64,000 nt of DNA from assembly GCF_001477055.1 (NCBI RefSeq), contig NZ_LDRK01000010.1, positions 1-64,000 on the forward strand. Reading direction: 5' to 3'. Positions within the stretch are counted from its first letter, which is position 1; each line of letters starts with the position of its first letter. The position numbers and the translations under genes were made by a program. The stretch is from Leucobacter chromiiresistens (GTDB taxonomy: Bacteria > Actinomycetota > Actinomycetes > Actinomycetales > Microbacteriaceae). The notes below the pieces were generated by a model. It did no database searches and was not told where the DNA came from. It saw only the letters and a list, made by a program, of their open reading frames with translations. Positions 43,333-56,242 of the stretch are shown in pieces.

Positions 43333-44799
43333 GTGACTGAGGACGAACTGCAGGAAGTCTGGGAGCGAGTGACTCAGGCGGTCATGGGCGACCCGGCGGT
43401 CGGGCCCGCGGTCGGCGCGCAGCTCGCACTCGCACTGCCGCGCGGCATCGCCGCGGGCACGCTCTATCTCGCCGTGCAGCTCGACTTCACGCTCAAGCTG
43501 CTGGAGAATCGCCTGCGCCCCGCGATCATGGCCGCCATCGCACGGATCCCCGAGGCGCACGAGATCGACAACTTCATCGTCATCGTCGACGAGGACGCCC
43601 ATCCCGACATCGATCCCGAACCCGCACCCGAGCCGTCGCCCGCAGCTGCCGAGAGACGCGAGAGCGACGCGCCTGATTTCAACGGCGCCCGGTTCGACTC
43701 GCCGCGCCACGATACGCAGCGACCCGTTGCAGAACCGCGACGCCGGCACGGGGCCGATGAGGCAGTGGACAGCCGGCTCAACGAGAAGTACCGGTTCGAC
43801 AGTTTCGTGATCGGTCAGTCGAACCGATTCGCGCATGCGGCCGCCGTCGCCGTGGCGGAAGCACCCGCCCGCGCCTACAACCCGCTGTTCATCTACGGCG
43901 ACTCCGGGCTGGGGAAGACCCACCTGCTGCACGCGATCGGCCATTACGCCCGCGAGCTCTTCCCCGACGTGCGCGTTCGCTACGTGAGCTCGGAGGATTT
44001 CACGAACGACTTCATCAACTCGATCGCGAACAACCAGGGCGCCGCCTTCCACGCGCGCTACCGGAGCGTCGACATCCTCCTCGTCGACGACATCCAGTTC
44101 CTCGAGGACAAGGTGGAGACGCAGGAGGCCTTCTTCCACACCTTCAACACGCTGCACGATCACAACAAGCAGGTGGTCATCACCAGCGACGTGCAGCCCA
44201 AGCAGCTCCGCGGCTTCGAGGAGCGCATGCTCTCCCGCTTCGAATGGGGGCTGCTCACCGACATCCAGGTTCCCGACCTCGAGACCCGCATCGCGATCCT
44301 CCGCAAGAAGGCGGAGCGGGAGAACCTCGTGATCGACGACAGCATCCTCGAGTTCATCGCGAGCAAGTTCTCCTCCAACATCCGCGAGCTCGAGGGCACG
44401 CTCATCCGCGTCACCGCCTACGCCAGCCTGAACCAGCAGCGCATCGACATGCAGCTCGTCCACACCGTGCTGAAGGACCTCATCACGCTCGATGCCGACA
44501 ACGAGGTGCAGCCCTCCGACATCATCAGCAAGACGGCCGAGTACTTCGATCTGTCCGTGGATGATCTCTACGGACCGACACGCGCGCAGCAGATCGCGAC
44601 CTCACGGCAGATCGCGATGTACCTGTGCCGCGAGCTGACGCCGCTGTCACTCCCGAAGATCGGACAGCTCTTCGGGGGACGCGACCACACGACGGTGATG
44701 TATGCGCACAAGAAGATCTCCCAGCTGATCGCCGAGCGCCGTTCGATCTACAACCAGGTGACCGAGCTGACGACCCGCATCAAGCAGGGCACGCGCTGA
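43333..44799 (+). CDS. dnaA: Chromosomal replication initiator DnaA
   Basis: A 488-residue AAA+ protein. The N-terminal DnaB/self-interaction domain (residues 1-90) is followed by a Pro/Glu-rich linker, AAA+ motifs [18 protein letters not shown] (near 185-202) and [13 protein letters not shown], and the C-terminal DnaA-box-binding domain with [20 protein letters not shown] and [12 protein letters not shown]. Start GTG 43333 behind GGGAG (43324-43328). It unwinds oriC; boxes lie on both sides of its gene. Confidence 0.96.
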   Translation: MTEDELQEVWERVTQAVMGDPAVGPAVGAQLALALPRGIAAGTLYLAVQLDFTLKLLENRLRPAIMAAIARIPEAHEIDNFIVIVDEDAHPDIDPEPAPEPSPAAAERRESDAPDFNGARFDSPRHDTQRPVAEPRRRHGADEAVDSRLNEKYRFDSFVIGQSNRFAHAAAVAVAEAPARAYNPLFIYGDSGLGKTHLLHAIGHYARELFPDVRVRYVSSEDFTNDFINSIANNQGAAFHARYRSVDILLVDDIQFLEDKVETQEAFFHTFNTLHDHNKQVVITSDVQPKQLRGFEERMLSRFEWGLLTDIQVPDLETRIAILRKKAERENLVIDDSILEFIASKFSSNIRELEGTLIRVTAYASLNQQRIDMQLVHTVLKDLITLDADNEVQPSDIISKTAEYFDLSVDDLYGPTRAQQIATSRQIAMYLCRELTPLSLPKIGQLFGGRDHTTVMYAHKKISQLIAERRSIYNQVTELTTRIKQGTR

Positions 44800-45196
44800 A
44801 TGAGTTATCCACAGACATTCATGCACATGTGAATATCTGGGGAGAACCGAGCCGTTCCTGTGCATGGATCGCGATGTCCTGTGCACGAGGGGTCCGACGT
44901 GTACTTCGGCATCATTCCGCGGTTCGACCTTCATCCACCGCGAGTGCACAACTCACATTCGTGTAGTTCTCTTACAAGAATTGGGATCGCCCCGGTTATC
45001 CACAGAATCCACAGCCGTTAACACTGTTAACACTTCTCATCTCTCCAGACGGGCATTCGATCACGCGATCCGGATCGGGCCGAACACCTGGTCCGCCGAA
45101 TGACACGTCGCCCGGATGCCGAGGCCCCGGGAGTATGCAAAGATTGTGAGGCCGAGGAGAACGACGCGACCCAGAACGCGTGCGAAGGGAAGCCCG
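44800..45196. other. oriC, right part (dnaA-dnaN intergenic region)
   Basis: 397 bp without a gene, AT-richer than the genome. DnaA boxes: TTATCCACA at 44805-44813 and 44996-45004 (both perfect), TCATCCACC at 44931-44939 and GAATCCACA at 45005-45013 (weak). A tandem pair GTTAACACT (45017-45025 and 45026-45034) directly follows and may be part of the unwinding element. The dnaN promoter and ribosome site GAAGGGA are at the right end. Confidence 0.85.
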
Positions 45197-46339
45197 ATGC
45201 GATTTACCGTCAATCGTGACGTATTCAGCGATGCTGTGTCTTTCGCAGTCAAACTGCTCCCTCCTCGCCCCACGCAGCCTCTGCTGAGCGGAGCGCTCAT
45301 CGAGGCCGAGGGCGACCAGCTCACCGTGTCGTCCTTCGATTACGAGGTGTCAGCCCGCACGTCGATCTCCGCGGTCGTCGCAGACGCCGGCCGGGCGCTC
45401 GTCTCAGGCCGTCTGCTGGGCGAGATCGCGCAGCGCCTGCCGCACTCGGACGTCGAGGTATCGCTGCTGGAGAGTCGTGTGGAGGTGCGTTGCGGTTCGG
45501 CCTCGTTCAGCCTCCCCGCCATGCCCGTGGAGGAGTACCCGCAGGTCCCGAAGATCGATTCGGTGTCGGGCTCCGTGCCGGCCGACGTGTTCTCAGAGGC
45601 CGTCGCACAGGTCTCGCTCGCCGCATCGAAGGACGATGTCACGCCGGTGATCACGGGTGTGCAGTTCGAGGTCGATGCGAACTCCGTGACCTTGACGGCG
45701 ACCGACCGGTACCGTGTCGCGACGCGCAGCATCGATTGGGAGCACCGCGACGCGAACGAATCGTTGAATGCCCTGGTCCCGTCGAAGATCGTCACCGAGG
45801 TCGGCAAGACGTTCTCCGGCGCCGGCGAGGTGCAGGTGAGCATCGTGAAGGACGCGGATCGCGAGCTCGTCGCATTCACCGGCGGCACCAAGACGGTGAC
45901 GTCGCTGCTCATCAAGGGGAATTACCCGCCGGTGGGGCGCCTGTTCCCCGAGAGCGTCGACAACTACGCCGTCGTGAACACGTCCGAACTCATCGAAGCG
46001 GTGGGCCGCGTCGGACTGGTGCTCGAGCGCGAAGCCGCTCTGCGATTCTCGTTCGCCGAGGGCATCGTGACGCTGGAGGCCGCCGGCACGGAGTCGGCCC
46101 AGGCGGTCGAGACGGTCGACGCGCATCTGGTCGGCGACGACATGGTGGTCTCGCTCAAGCCGCAGTTCCTGCTCGATGGTCTGCGCTCGACGCACTCGGA
46201 ATTCGCGCGGATCGGTTTCACCCGCACGGACAACCCGGGCAAGCCGGGACCGGTGCTCATCACCAGCCAGCGCAGCAAGGACGACGCGGACGAGAAGAGC
46301 TTCCGCTACCTCCTGCAGCCGAACCTGCTGCTGCGATAG
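45197..46339 (+). CDS. dnaN: DNA polymerase III beta subunit (sliding clamp)
   Basis: A 380-residue ring-forming clamp. MRFTVNRDVFSDAVSFAVKL starts domain I; VIKG-like LLIKGNYPPVGRLFPES lies in domain III region, and the end GPVLITSQRSKDDADEKSF with YLLQPNLLLR fits the clamp C-terminus, where partner peptides bind. It tethers polymerase to DNA. ATG 45197 follows GAAGGGA; recF begins 8 bp downstream. Confidence 0.95.
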   Translation: MRFTVNRDVFSDAVSFAVKLLPPRPTQPLLSGALIEAEGDQLTVSSFDYEVSARTSISAVVADAGRALVSGRLLGEIAQRLPHSDVEVSLLESRVEVRCGSASFSLPAMPVEEYPQVPKIDSVSGSVPADVFSEAVAQVSLAASKDDVTPVITGVQFEVDANSVTLTATDRYRVATRSIDWEHRDANESLNALVPSKIVTEVGKTFSGAGEVQVSIVKDADRELVAFTGGTKTVTSLLIKGNYPPVGRLFPESVDNYAVVNTSELIEAVGRVGLVLEREAALRFSFAEGIVTLEAAGTESAQAVETVDAHLVGDDMVVSLKPQFLLDGLRSTHSEFARIGFTRTDNPGKPGPVLITSQRSKDDADEKSFRYLLQPNLLLR

Positions 46340-46346
46340 GTTCGAG

Positions 46347-47552
46347 ATGCGGGTAGCGCATCTCTCGCTGAGTGATTTCCGCAACTACGCGTCGGCGGAG
46401 CTCGCCATGTCGGCCGGCCCGAACCTGTTGATCGGACAGAACGGGCAGGGCAAGACGAATCTCGTCGAGGCGATCGCCTACTTCGCCACGCTGCGCTCGC
46501 ATCGTGTTTCCGGCGACGCCGCGCTCATCCGCGCGGGCCAGTCGTCGGCGATCGCCCGCATGCGCGTCCGTGCAGGCGAGCGCGAGGTGCGGCTCGAGCT
46601 CCAGCTCAACCAGGGAAGCCCGAATCGGGCGCAGGTGAACGGCAATACCGTGCGTCCTCGCGAGGTGACGAGATGGTTCTCCGCGGTGACTTTCGCCCCT
46701 GAAGACCTGATTATCGTTCGTGGAGAGCCCTCAGGACGGCGGCGGTTCCTGGACGATGCGCTGCTCGCCCGGCATCCGGTCGCCTCCGGCGCGCTGAGCG
46801 ACTACGAAAGAGTCGTGCGTCAGCGGACCTCGCTGCTGAAGTCGGCGCGAGGACGCGGTCCGTCGGCACTGGCAACGCTCCCCGTGTGGGACGATCAGCT
46901 GGTCGAGTACGGCACTCAGATCATGCTCGCTCGCCGTGAGCTGCTCCGTGACTTGAGTGCTCCGCTGCGCGATCATTACTCCGCGCTGGTCGGCGCGGAT
47001 CATTCGCCCCGCGTGTCCATGCTCGAGAGTGTGGGGGACGCACGACCCGTTCCGGCCGTTTCACGTGAAACACCCGCGCCGGAGGATCTTTCGGCGCAGG
47101 CGGCCGTTTCACGTGAAACACTGGCGAACGAGTTTCGGGAAGCCCTGAGTGCGGTCCGCGGTCGCGAGATCGAACGCGGTGTCACGCTCGTCGGTCCCCA
47201 TCGGGACGATGTGATGCTCGCTCTCAACGGTCTGCCGGTGAAGGGGTTCGCGAGCCACGGCGAATCCTGGTCATTCGCGCTCTCGCTGAAGCTCGCTCTC
47301 GCCGAGCTGCTAAGGAACGAATCCACTGCCGGGGACCCGGTGATCATTCTTGATGACGTGTTCGCCGAGCTCGACGCTGCGCGGCGGGGACGGTTGATGC
47401 GTGCAGTCGCCGACTATGAACAGGTCATCGTGACGGCGGCGGTCGAGGGAGATGTTCCCGACGACGTGGCCTGGCGTCGAACCCGCATCGTCGCGGGCGC
47501 ATTGCAGCCGGAGGCCGCGACCGAGACGTCGGAGTCGACGGATGGCGCTTGA
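46347..47552 (+). CDS. recF: DNA replication and repair protein RecF, with two parS sites in frame
   Basis: A 401-residue SMC-like ATPase that helps load RecA at gaps. Walker A is GQNGQGKTN (residues 30-38), the signature is FASHGESWSFALSLKLALAE near 305, and Walker B is VIILDDVFAELD. Between LVGADHSPRVSML and the RGVTLVGPHRDD motif lies an extra loop of roughly 25 residues in which AVSRET occurs twice; each copy is encoded by a perfect parS palindrome. It overlaps the DUF721 gene by 11 bp. Confidence 0.95.
   Translation: MRVAHLSLSDFRNYASAELAMSAGPNLLIGQNGQGKTNLVEAIAYFATLRSHRVSGDAALIRAGQSSAIARMRVRAGEREVRLELQLNQGSPNRAQVNGNTVRPREVTRWFSAVTFAPEDLIIVRGEPSGRRRFLDDALLARHPVASGALSDYERVVRQRTSLLKSARGRGPSALATLPVWDDQLVEYGTQIMLARRELLRDLSAPLRDHYSALVGADHSPRVSMLESVGDARPVPAVSRETPAPEDLSAQAAVSRETLANEFREALSAVRGREIERGVTLVGPHRDDVMLALNGLPVKGFASHGESWSFALSLKLALAELLRNESTAGDPVIILDDVFAELDAARRGRLMRAVADYEQVIVTAAVEGDVPDDVAWRRTRIVAGALQPEAATETSESTDGA
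47057..47070. promoter_or_regulatory. parS: parS site 1 inside recF
   Basis: Perfect GTTTCACGTGAAAC within the coding sequence, read in frame as Val-Ser-Arg-Glu-Thr. It is 49 bp from the next copy. Confidence 0.92.
47106..47119. promoter_or_regulatory. parS: parS site 2 inside recF
   Basis: Second perfect GTTTCACGTGAAAC in recF, in the same reading frame. The identity with the first copy extends a few bases beyond the palindrome on both sides, suggesting local duplication. Confidence 0.92.
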
Positions 47553-48033
47553 GGATCGTACGCCATTCGCGACCGATGCGTATCTGCGGGCGAAGTCGGT
47601 GTGGCGCGGCGTTCCGCACCGCAGACGAATGCGACGACAGGGCGATTCCGCGCCCGGTGGGAGCCCGTTCGGCTTCGGCCGCGATCCGCGCGCGCTCTCA
47701 GACGTCCTGGTGACGGTCGCCTCTGACATGGGATGGAGTGTGGAGCTCGAGCAAGCGCGTCTGATCGGCGAATGGGCGGACTTCGCGGGCGGAGCGACCG
47801 CGGAGCACACGAGCGTGATCGGTATCAGCCACGGAGTACTGCAGATTCAGTGCGATTCGACCACGTGGGCGACGGAGCTGCGCCGGCTCCGGGGAGAGCT
47901 GCTCACACGTTTGCTGCGCGACTACCCGGATTCGGAGGTGCGCGACATCCGGTTCCTCGCCCCTGGCGCGCCCAGCTGGAGGCACGGACCGCGCTCGGTC
48001 CCCGGGCGGGGGCCACGCGATACGTACGGCTGA
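47542..48033 (+). CDS. DUF721 (DciA-like) protein
   Basis: A 163-residue protein; DPRALSDVLVTVASDMGWSV and IGISHGVLQIQCDSTTWATE with LRRLRGELLTRL are the DUF721 core. The family includes DciA, a helicase-loading factor in bacteria that lack DnaC, so it may assist DnaB loading at the origin. It starts inside the recF end. The basic N-terminus (RRRMRRQG) may contact DNA. Confidence 0.9.
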   Translation: MALEDRTPFATDAYLRAKSVWRGVPHRRRMRRQGDSAPGGSPFGFGRDPRALSDVLVTVASDMGWSVELEQARLIGEWADFAGGATAEHTSVIGISHGVLQIQCDSTTWATELRRLRGELLTRLLRDYPDSEVRDIRFLAPGAPSWRHGPRSVPGRGPRDTYG

Positions 48034-48209
48034 CAGGACCGATCTCGGGCCGCGGCAGTGCTCGCGAGCGTGTTCGGCCGGCTGCCGTCCGCACCCCGGG
48101 GGACGATCCCCTGCGAATTCGGGCGTTCTGAGGCCCGCAACGCGCCTGTGGCGGCCTGAATCTTGGTAAGCTGGACGGCGGAAGTGGATGGGGCTCGAAC
48201 GCGCCCTGA

Positions 48210-52780
<4,571 letters not shown>

Positions 52781-52788
<8 letters not shown>

Positions 52789-53188
52789 CACTGTCGCCGA
52801 CAAACTGGCCAAGAAGACCCGTAAGAAGGCGCCGGCGAAGCAGGTTCGCCTCAAGCTCGTCTACGTCGACTTCTGGTCGGCGGTGAAGTTCTCTTTCCTC
52901 GTCGCCATCTGCTTCGCGGTCGTCAGTGTCGTCGCGACGATCCTGATCTACACCGTGCTGCTGCAGACCGGCGTGTTCGCCCAGGTCGATCAGCTGTTCA
53001 TGGACATCGTGGGTGAGGACAACAGCCTCATGAAGATCATCGGCTTCCCGCAGGTGCTCGGCTTCTCCGTCGTCGTCGGCATTCTCAATGTGATCGTCGG
53101 CACCGCGCTCGGTGCGGTCGGATCCCTCGTCTACAACCTGCTCGTTCGGGTTCTGGGCGGATTCCAGCTCGGGTTCACCAGCAACTGA
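52781..53188 (+). CDS. DUF3566 membrane protein
   Basis: A 135-residue protein with a Lys/Arg-rich N-terminus ([20 protein letters not shown]) and two long hydrophobic helices (about 37-63 and 88-120). DUF3566 proteins follow gyrA throughout actinobacteria; their role is unknown, possibly in cell shape or division. It overlaps gyrA by 8 bp. Confidence 0.9.
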
Positions 53189-53193
53189 GCCGC

Positions 53194-53219
53194 GGCCCGA
53201 CCCTCGCTTGGGTCGGGCC
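53194..53219 (+). terminator. Terminator hairpin after the gyrase operon
   Basis: GGCCCGACCC (53194-53203) and GGGTCGGGCC (53210-53219) form a perfect 10-bp stem with loop TCGCTT just after the DUF3566 stop. Confidence 0.75.
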
Positions 53220-53283
53220 ACGCCCGGTATCCGCAGACGATTTCGGATTTGTCTCGGCTTCGGGTAGAGTCATTGCTTGGTCG

Positions 53284-53357
53284 GGGGCTATAGCTCAGGT
53301 GGTTAGAGCGCTTCACTGATAATGAAGAGGTCCCAGGTTCAAGTCCTGGTAGCCCCA
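53284..53357 (+). tRNA. tRNA-Ile (anticodon GAT)
   Basis: A 74-nt cloverleaf: acceptor GGGGCTA/TAGCCCC, anticodon stem CTTCA/TGAAG around loop CTGATAA with anticodon GAT, T-arm CCAGGTTCAAGTCCTGG. CCA is not fully encoded (A then CCG follows). A strong terminator follows. Confidence 0.95.
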
Positions 53358-53370
53358 CCGCAATTACACG

Positions 53371-53400
53371 AAAGCCCCGCTGAATCACAGCGGGGCTTTT
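53371..53400 (+). terminator. Rho-independent terminator after tRNA-Ile
   Basis: The stem AAAGCCCCGCTG/CAGCGGGGCTTT (53371-53382, 53388-53399) with loop AATCA ends in a T-run; one of few classical terminators in this window. The following 170 bp up to tRNA-Ala hold only its promoter. Confidence 0.9.
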
Positions 53401-53488
53401 GCGTTTCAGCGTCCATACCGCCAGGCACGGGCGCTCGTGCTGGGAACAGGCGCTCCTGGCGATCGCGCTCGACGCATCGCGGCCGCTT

Positions 53489-53517
53489 TTGCGCTTCGCC
53501 AAGGAAGTCTGTAGAGT
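53489..53517 (+). promoter_or_regulatory. Putative promoter of tRNA-Ala
   Basis: TTGCGC (53489-53494) and TAGAGT (53512-53517) are 17 bp apart. The tRNA starts 58 bp further on. A TAGAGT also precedes tRNA-Ile at 53265, without a clear -35. Confidence 0.4.
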
Positions 53518-53574
53518 AGATCGAGTTGTTCCGGTCTGCGACAGGAGCGGCGAGTGGAAGTCTTCGACTCCCAC

Positions 53575-53647
53575 GGGTCCTTAACTCAGTTGGTAGAGTG
53601 CCTGCTTTGCAAGCAGGATGTCGGGAGTTCGATTCTCCCAGGATCCA
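53575..53647 (+). tRNA. tRNA-Ala (anticodon TGC)
   Basis: A 73-nt cloverleaf with acceptor GGGTCCT/AGGATCC, including the G3-U70 wobble pair that identifies alanine tRNAs, anticodon stem CCTGC/GCAGG around TTTGCAA and T-arm GGGAGTTCGATTCTCCC. Its 3' end serves as the attachment site of the island that follows. Confidence 0.95.
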
Positions 53648-53648
53648 C
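53624..53648. other. attL: island attachment site at the tRNA-Ala 3' end
   Basis: The 25-bp segment starting GGAGTTCGATTC and ending CCCAGGATCCAC is matched at 58179-58201 except for a 2-bp difference (TC present here, absent there). Confidence 0.75.
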
Positions 53649-53657
53649 AAACTGATT

Positions 53658-53700
53658 GGCCCCGACTTCCCTAGAAATCATTGGGAAGTTGGGGCCTTTC
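53658..53700 (+). terminator. Rho-independent terminator after tRNA-Ala
   Basis: GGCCCCGACTTCCC (53658-53671) pairs with GGGAAGTTGGGGCC (53683-53696, one G-T pair) and is followed by TTTC. It lies between the tRNA end and the integrase stop, and could end both. Confidence 0.85.
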
Positions 53701-54712
53701 TCATTCCTCCGGTGACTCTGCTGGCAACGCCGTGGCAACAATCGCGGACGAACGGGCCCGACTGAGTGCCGCGGCCACGTCGTCGAGGTCATCGTCGAAG
53801 AGGTCCGCATAGGTGTCGAGCGTCATCGCTGCAGAGGCGTGCCCGAGCATACGCTGCACGGCCTTCACGTTGGCGCCGGCACTGATCGCGAGCGATGCCG
53901 CCGTGTGGCGCAGATCGTGGGGTGTGACGCGTGGGAAGATCGCGGGCACCGTCTCTCCGCGCTCTGCGGCGATCTCGGCGCGTTGTGTGTCTGCGGCGAT
54001 GCAGCGGTCGACGGCGCGGCTGAACCAGCCTGAGCCGGTGAGGGGGAGCGGCATGTAGGTGGTTCCGTCGCCGAACAGGATCCCGGTCCGAGGTTTGCCG
54101 GCCGCCTGCGCTGCGAGCTCGGTGTCGAGAAAGTCGGGGAACGGTACGGTGCGCGCCTCGTGGGTCTTCGGGGTGCCTACCTCGACGAAGCTCCCCACGG
54201 TGACGGCATTCTGTACGACACTCACGCGCCGTTTGACGGCGTCGACGTGCTCGACGTGCAGGCCGGCCATTTCGCCCCACCGGAGGCCCGTGTACGCGAG
54301 GAAGCGCACGATCGTGGGCTTCGATGACGCCGCGGGCTACGTTCTTCGAGACTCGTTGATCTCGCAGTGCGGTGTCGAGTATCGATGCGAGGATGCCGTG
54401 CGCGCGCAGCACGACGGTGGCCGACTTCTTGCCGGCGAGCTCGGACACCCACGCCTGCACTTCGCCGTGGCGGATGCCGCCGACTTTGCGCGCGGCCCAC
54501 TTCGGTGCGACATTCACGCGCCAGGCAGTCTCGAACGAGAGGTAGCTCGAGGGCTTCAGCACGGTCTTCTGCGACCGCAGCCAATCGACGCCGAGCGTTT
54601 CCACCGTGGTGTGGCCGTCGGTCGGGTTGACGTAGTCGCCCTTCGCTTTGCCGACCTCGACTTCTGCGAGGCGCAGCTCGGCGACGCGCTTGCGAGTGAA
54701 CCCGCTACCCAA
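53701..54712 (-). pseudogene. int: Tyrosine integrase, frameshifted with internal deletion and truncated N-terminus
   Basis: The N-terminal part (54712 to about 54330) reads GDYVNPTDGHTTVETLGVDW, then SSYLSFETAWRVNVAPKW and ALRDQRVSKNVARG, the SAM-like core-binding domain. The frame then breaks near 54320 and the catalytic part continues in another frame as ASSKPTIVRFLAYTGLRWGE (first catalytic Arg), HDLRHTAASLA (H-x-x-R), and MLGHASAAMTLDTYADL (His and catalytic Tyr). About 20-30 codons that normally link the two parts (LPR...YL region) are missing. The usual first 30 or so residues are absent as well. All catalytic residues remain, but the protein cannot be made intact. Confidence 0.85.
53722..53739. 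repeat. Paired TGGCAAC repeats, left end of island (possible integrase arm sites)
   Basis: TGGCAAC occurs at 53722-53728 and 53733-53739, an 11-bp period, i.e. one helical turn. An identical pair with the same period lies at 58059-58076 beside attR. Same-face direct repeats near each att site are the layout of integrase arm-type sites. Confidence 0.6.
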
Positions 54713-54858
54713 GCCCCAAAAAATCTAGAGACAGCTGGGGGTGCGGCCGACCGCGCCGGGGGGTGTTCCTCTCTCCCCGGTCGGTTTCGGGGCTTTCATG
54801 TCACACTTTCGCGTCACACCTTCGGGTGCGCGTCACACAACTCAGGAGGTTTGTGCTT

Positions 54859-55284
54859 ATGTCGAGAACGAGGGAGCAGGATCGTGAGTATCAGCGGAAG
54901 CGGCGTGCTCAGAAGGCGGCAGCTGAGCAATCCTCTGTGGTGACGAGTGAACCGAGGAGAAGTCGCGTTCATCGGTCTGCTGTGACGCGGATGCTGCGTG
55001 CGACGGGGCTCGCCCACGTATCTGAGGAGGCTCCTCTGGTTGAGCTGGTGAAGTTGCTGGCACGAGAGATGGACGAGTCGCCGTCAGCGTCGACGGCGAC
55101 TCAGTACCGGGCCGCGCTCTCGGAGGTACGGAAGGTGCTCGAGGCTGCTGCTGCGCCCAATCGCGAGCCTAAAAGGGTGCGAGGGGTGCAGACGGCTGAT
55201 GCTGCTGCGGGCGAGGTGTTGCCGGAGCCGACGTCACTCGCGAAGTTCAAGCAACAGCGCAACATCGGGTCGCGTGACGCATAG
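54859..55284 (+). CDS. Phage-like protein, possibly a terminase small subunit type
   Basis: A 141-residue basic protein. It starts MSRTREQDREYQRKRRAQKA, an Arg/Lys-rich helix likely to bind nucleic acid; the middle carries VHRSAVTRMLRATGLA and ELVKLLAREMDESP, followed by YRAALSEVRKVLEAAAA, a helix pair like that at the end of small terminase subunits of actinobacterial phages. The ribosome site AGGAGG (54844-54849) is ideal. A GC-rich inverted repeat (CCGACCG...CGGTCGG, about 54748-54785) precedes it. I cannot assign a function firmly. Confidence 0.6.
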   Translation: MSRTREQDREYQRKRRAQKAAAEQSSVVTSEPRRSRVHRSAVTRMLRATGLAHVSEEAPLVELVKLLAREMDESPSASTATQYRAALSEVRKVLEAAAAPNREPKRVRGVQTADAAAGEVLPEPTSLAKFKQQRNIGSRDA

Positions 55285-55297
55285 GCGTCGAAAACGC

Positions 55298-55831
55298 TCA
55301 GGGCTGGGTGTCGCGGAGCAGCTTGAAAGCTTCGTAGATGGCTGCGCTTTCAGATCTCGGGGTGCTGTCGGCTGTGCGAGGTGTGGGCTTCACTTCGTAG
55401 GCTTCATCGTCAAGCTCGAATCTGAAAGTGACCCCATCGGTGCGGTTGCCCCTGTCGGCTCCCTTGAAATAGTTGTGCACAGCTCTCACCTTTAGATTGC
55501 GAGCCGCGGAAGTAGGCCATACTTTCACATTGAATGATCCTGGGTTCAATTCGTAGAGCGATTCGGTTTCTGCGACGACGATCAATGTTGGGTAAACCGC
55601 AACAAAGCGACCGCTCCACTCGTCGTCAAGCCCGCCACTGATGGCGACTGGGCGCGTGTCTTCGCCGGCGGCAAGAAGAACGCTCGAGATGAGTTCGCCT
55701 GTCAGGCGTCGCAGCCTGGTACTTTCGCCGTCGCTTTCACCATCCTGAACGGCCCGCAGCAGTGAATTCCAACCTGGCAGGCCTTTTATGGAGTAGTACA
55801 GGTCGTCGCTGGGCTTCAAATCTTTGGTCAT
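55298..55831 (-). CDS. Hypothetical island protein
   Basis: A 177-residue (or 181 if started at 55843) soluble protein beginning MTKDLKPSDDLYYSIKGLPG with a WNSLLRAVQDGESDGES segment, a probable beta-rich middle (RFVAVYPTLIVVAETES) and a charged end. I recognise no family. No good ribosome site is visible before either Met, so the start is uncertain. It converges on the phage-like gene, 13 bp apart. Confidence 0.6.
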   Translation of the reverse strand: MTKDLKPSDDLYYSIKGLPGWNSLLRAVQDGESDGESTRLRRLTGELISSVLLAAGEDTRPVAISGGLDDEWSGRFVAVYPTLIVVAETESLYELNPGSFNVKVWPTSAARNLKVRAVHNYFKGADRGNRTDGVTFRFELDDEAYEVKPTPRTADSTPRSESAAIYEAFKLLRDTQP

Positions 55832-55913
55832 GTGGCCGAGCATAGCTATTTCATGGAGCTCGCTCTAGATATGCGTGCTAATTGGGCGCTCATCGCATCC
55901 GGCTGTGGTTATT

Positions 55914-56240
55914 ATGAGCATTATGACGAAGCGTGATGATCTCAAAGTTGAGGTACAGAAGAAGATCGAGGCAGAGGTTGGGCCACTGACGATCGACTCA
56001 ATCGAGTACACGGTCACGCACGAGGTGCGAGGCACGGTCGACGGTGAGAGTGTCGCTGTTGTGGTGACGCAGTACCCGATCGGCGAGAACCCGGAAACCT
56101 ATCAGGGGCGCGAGATGTGGCGGGTGGACGTCTTGGGCGGAGACGGGCCGCTCGACCGCGTGCAGAACCCGCAGGAATCGCTTGCTCTCGCCTTCGACTC
56201 GTTGAACTGGAACCGGGTTAAAGCGAGCCTTTCGCGTTGA
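55914..56240 (+). CDS. Hypothetical island protein
   Basis: A 108-residue protein, MSIMTKRDDLKVEVQKKIEA at the start (an alternative Met lies three codons on), followed by IDSIEYTVTHEVRGTVDGES and YQGREMWRVDVLG, which suggests a small alpha/beta fold. No family is recognised. It is upstream of a terminase-like remnant in the same direction. Confidence 0.55.
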   Translation: MSIMTKRDDLKVEVQKKIEAEVGPLTIDSIEYTVTHEVRGTVDGESVAVVVTQYPIGENPETYQGREMWRVDVLGGDGPLDRVQNPQESLALAFDSLNWNRVKASLSR

Positions 56241-56242
56241 TA

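Noticed and set aside
44813-44836. ATTCA...TGAAT dyad in the dnaA-dnaN gap as a protein-binding site
   Set aside because: Five-base arms are too short to argue for function.
53265-53270. Promoter for tRNA-Ile based on TAGAGT
   Set aside because: No acceptable -35 at the right distance, so it was not listed as a feature.
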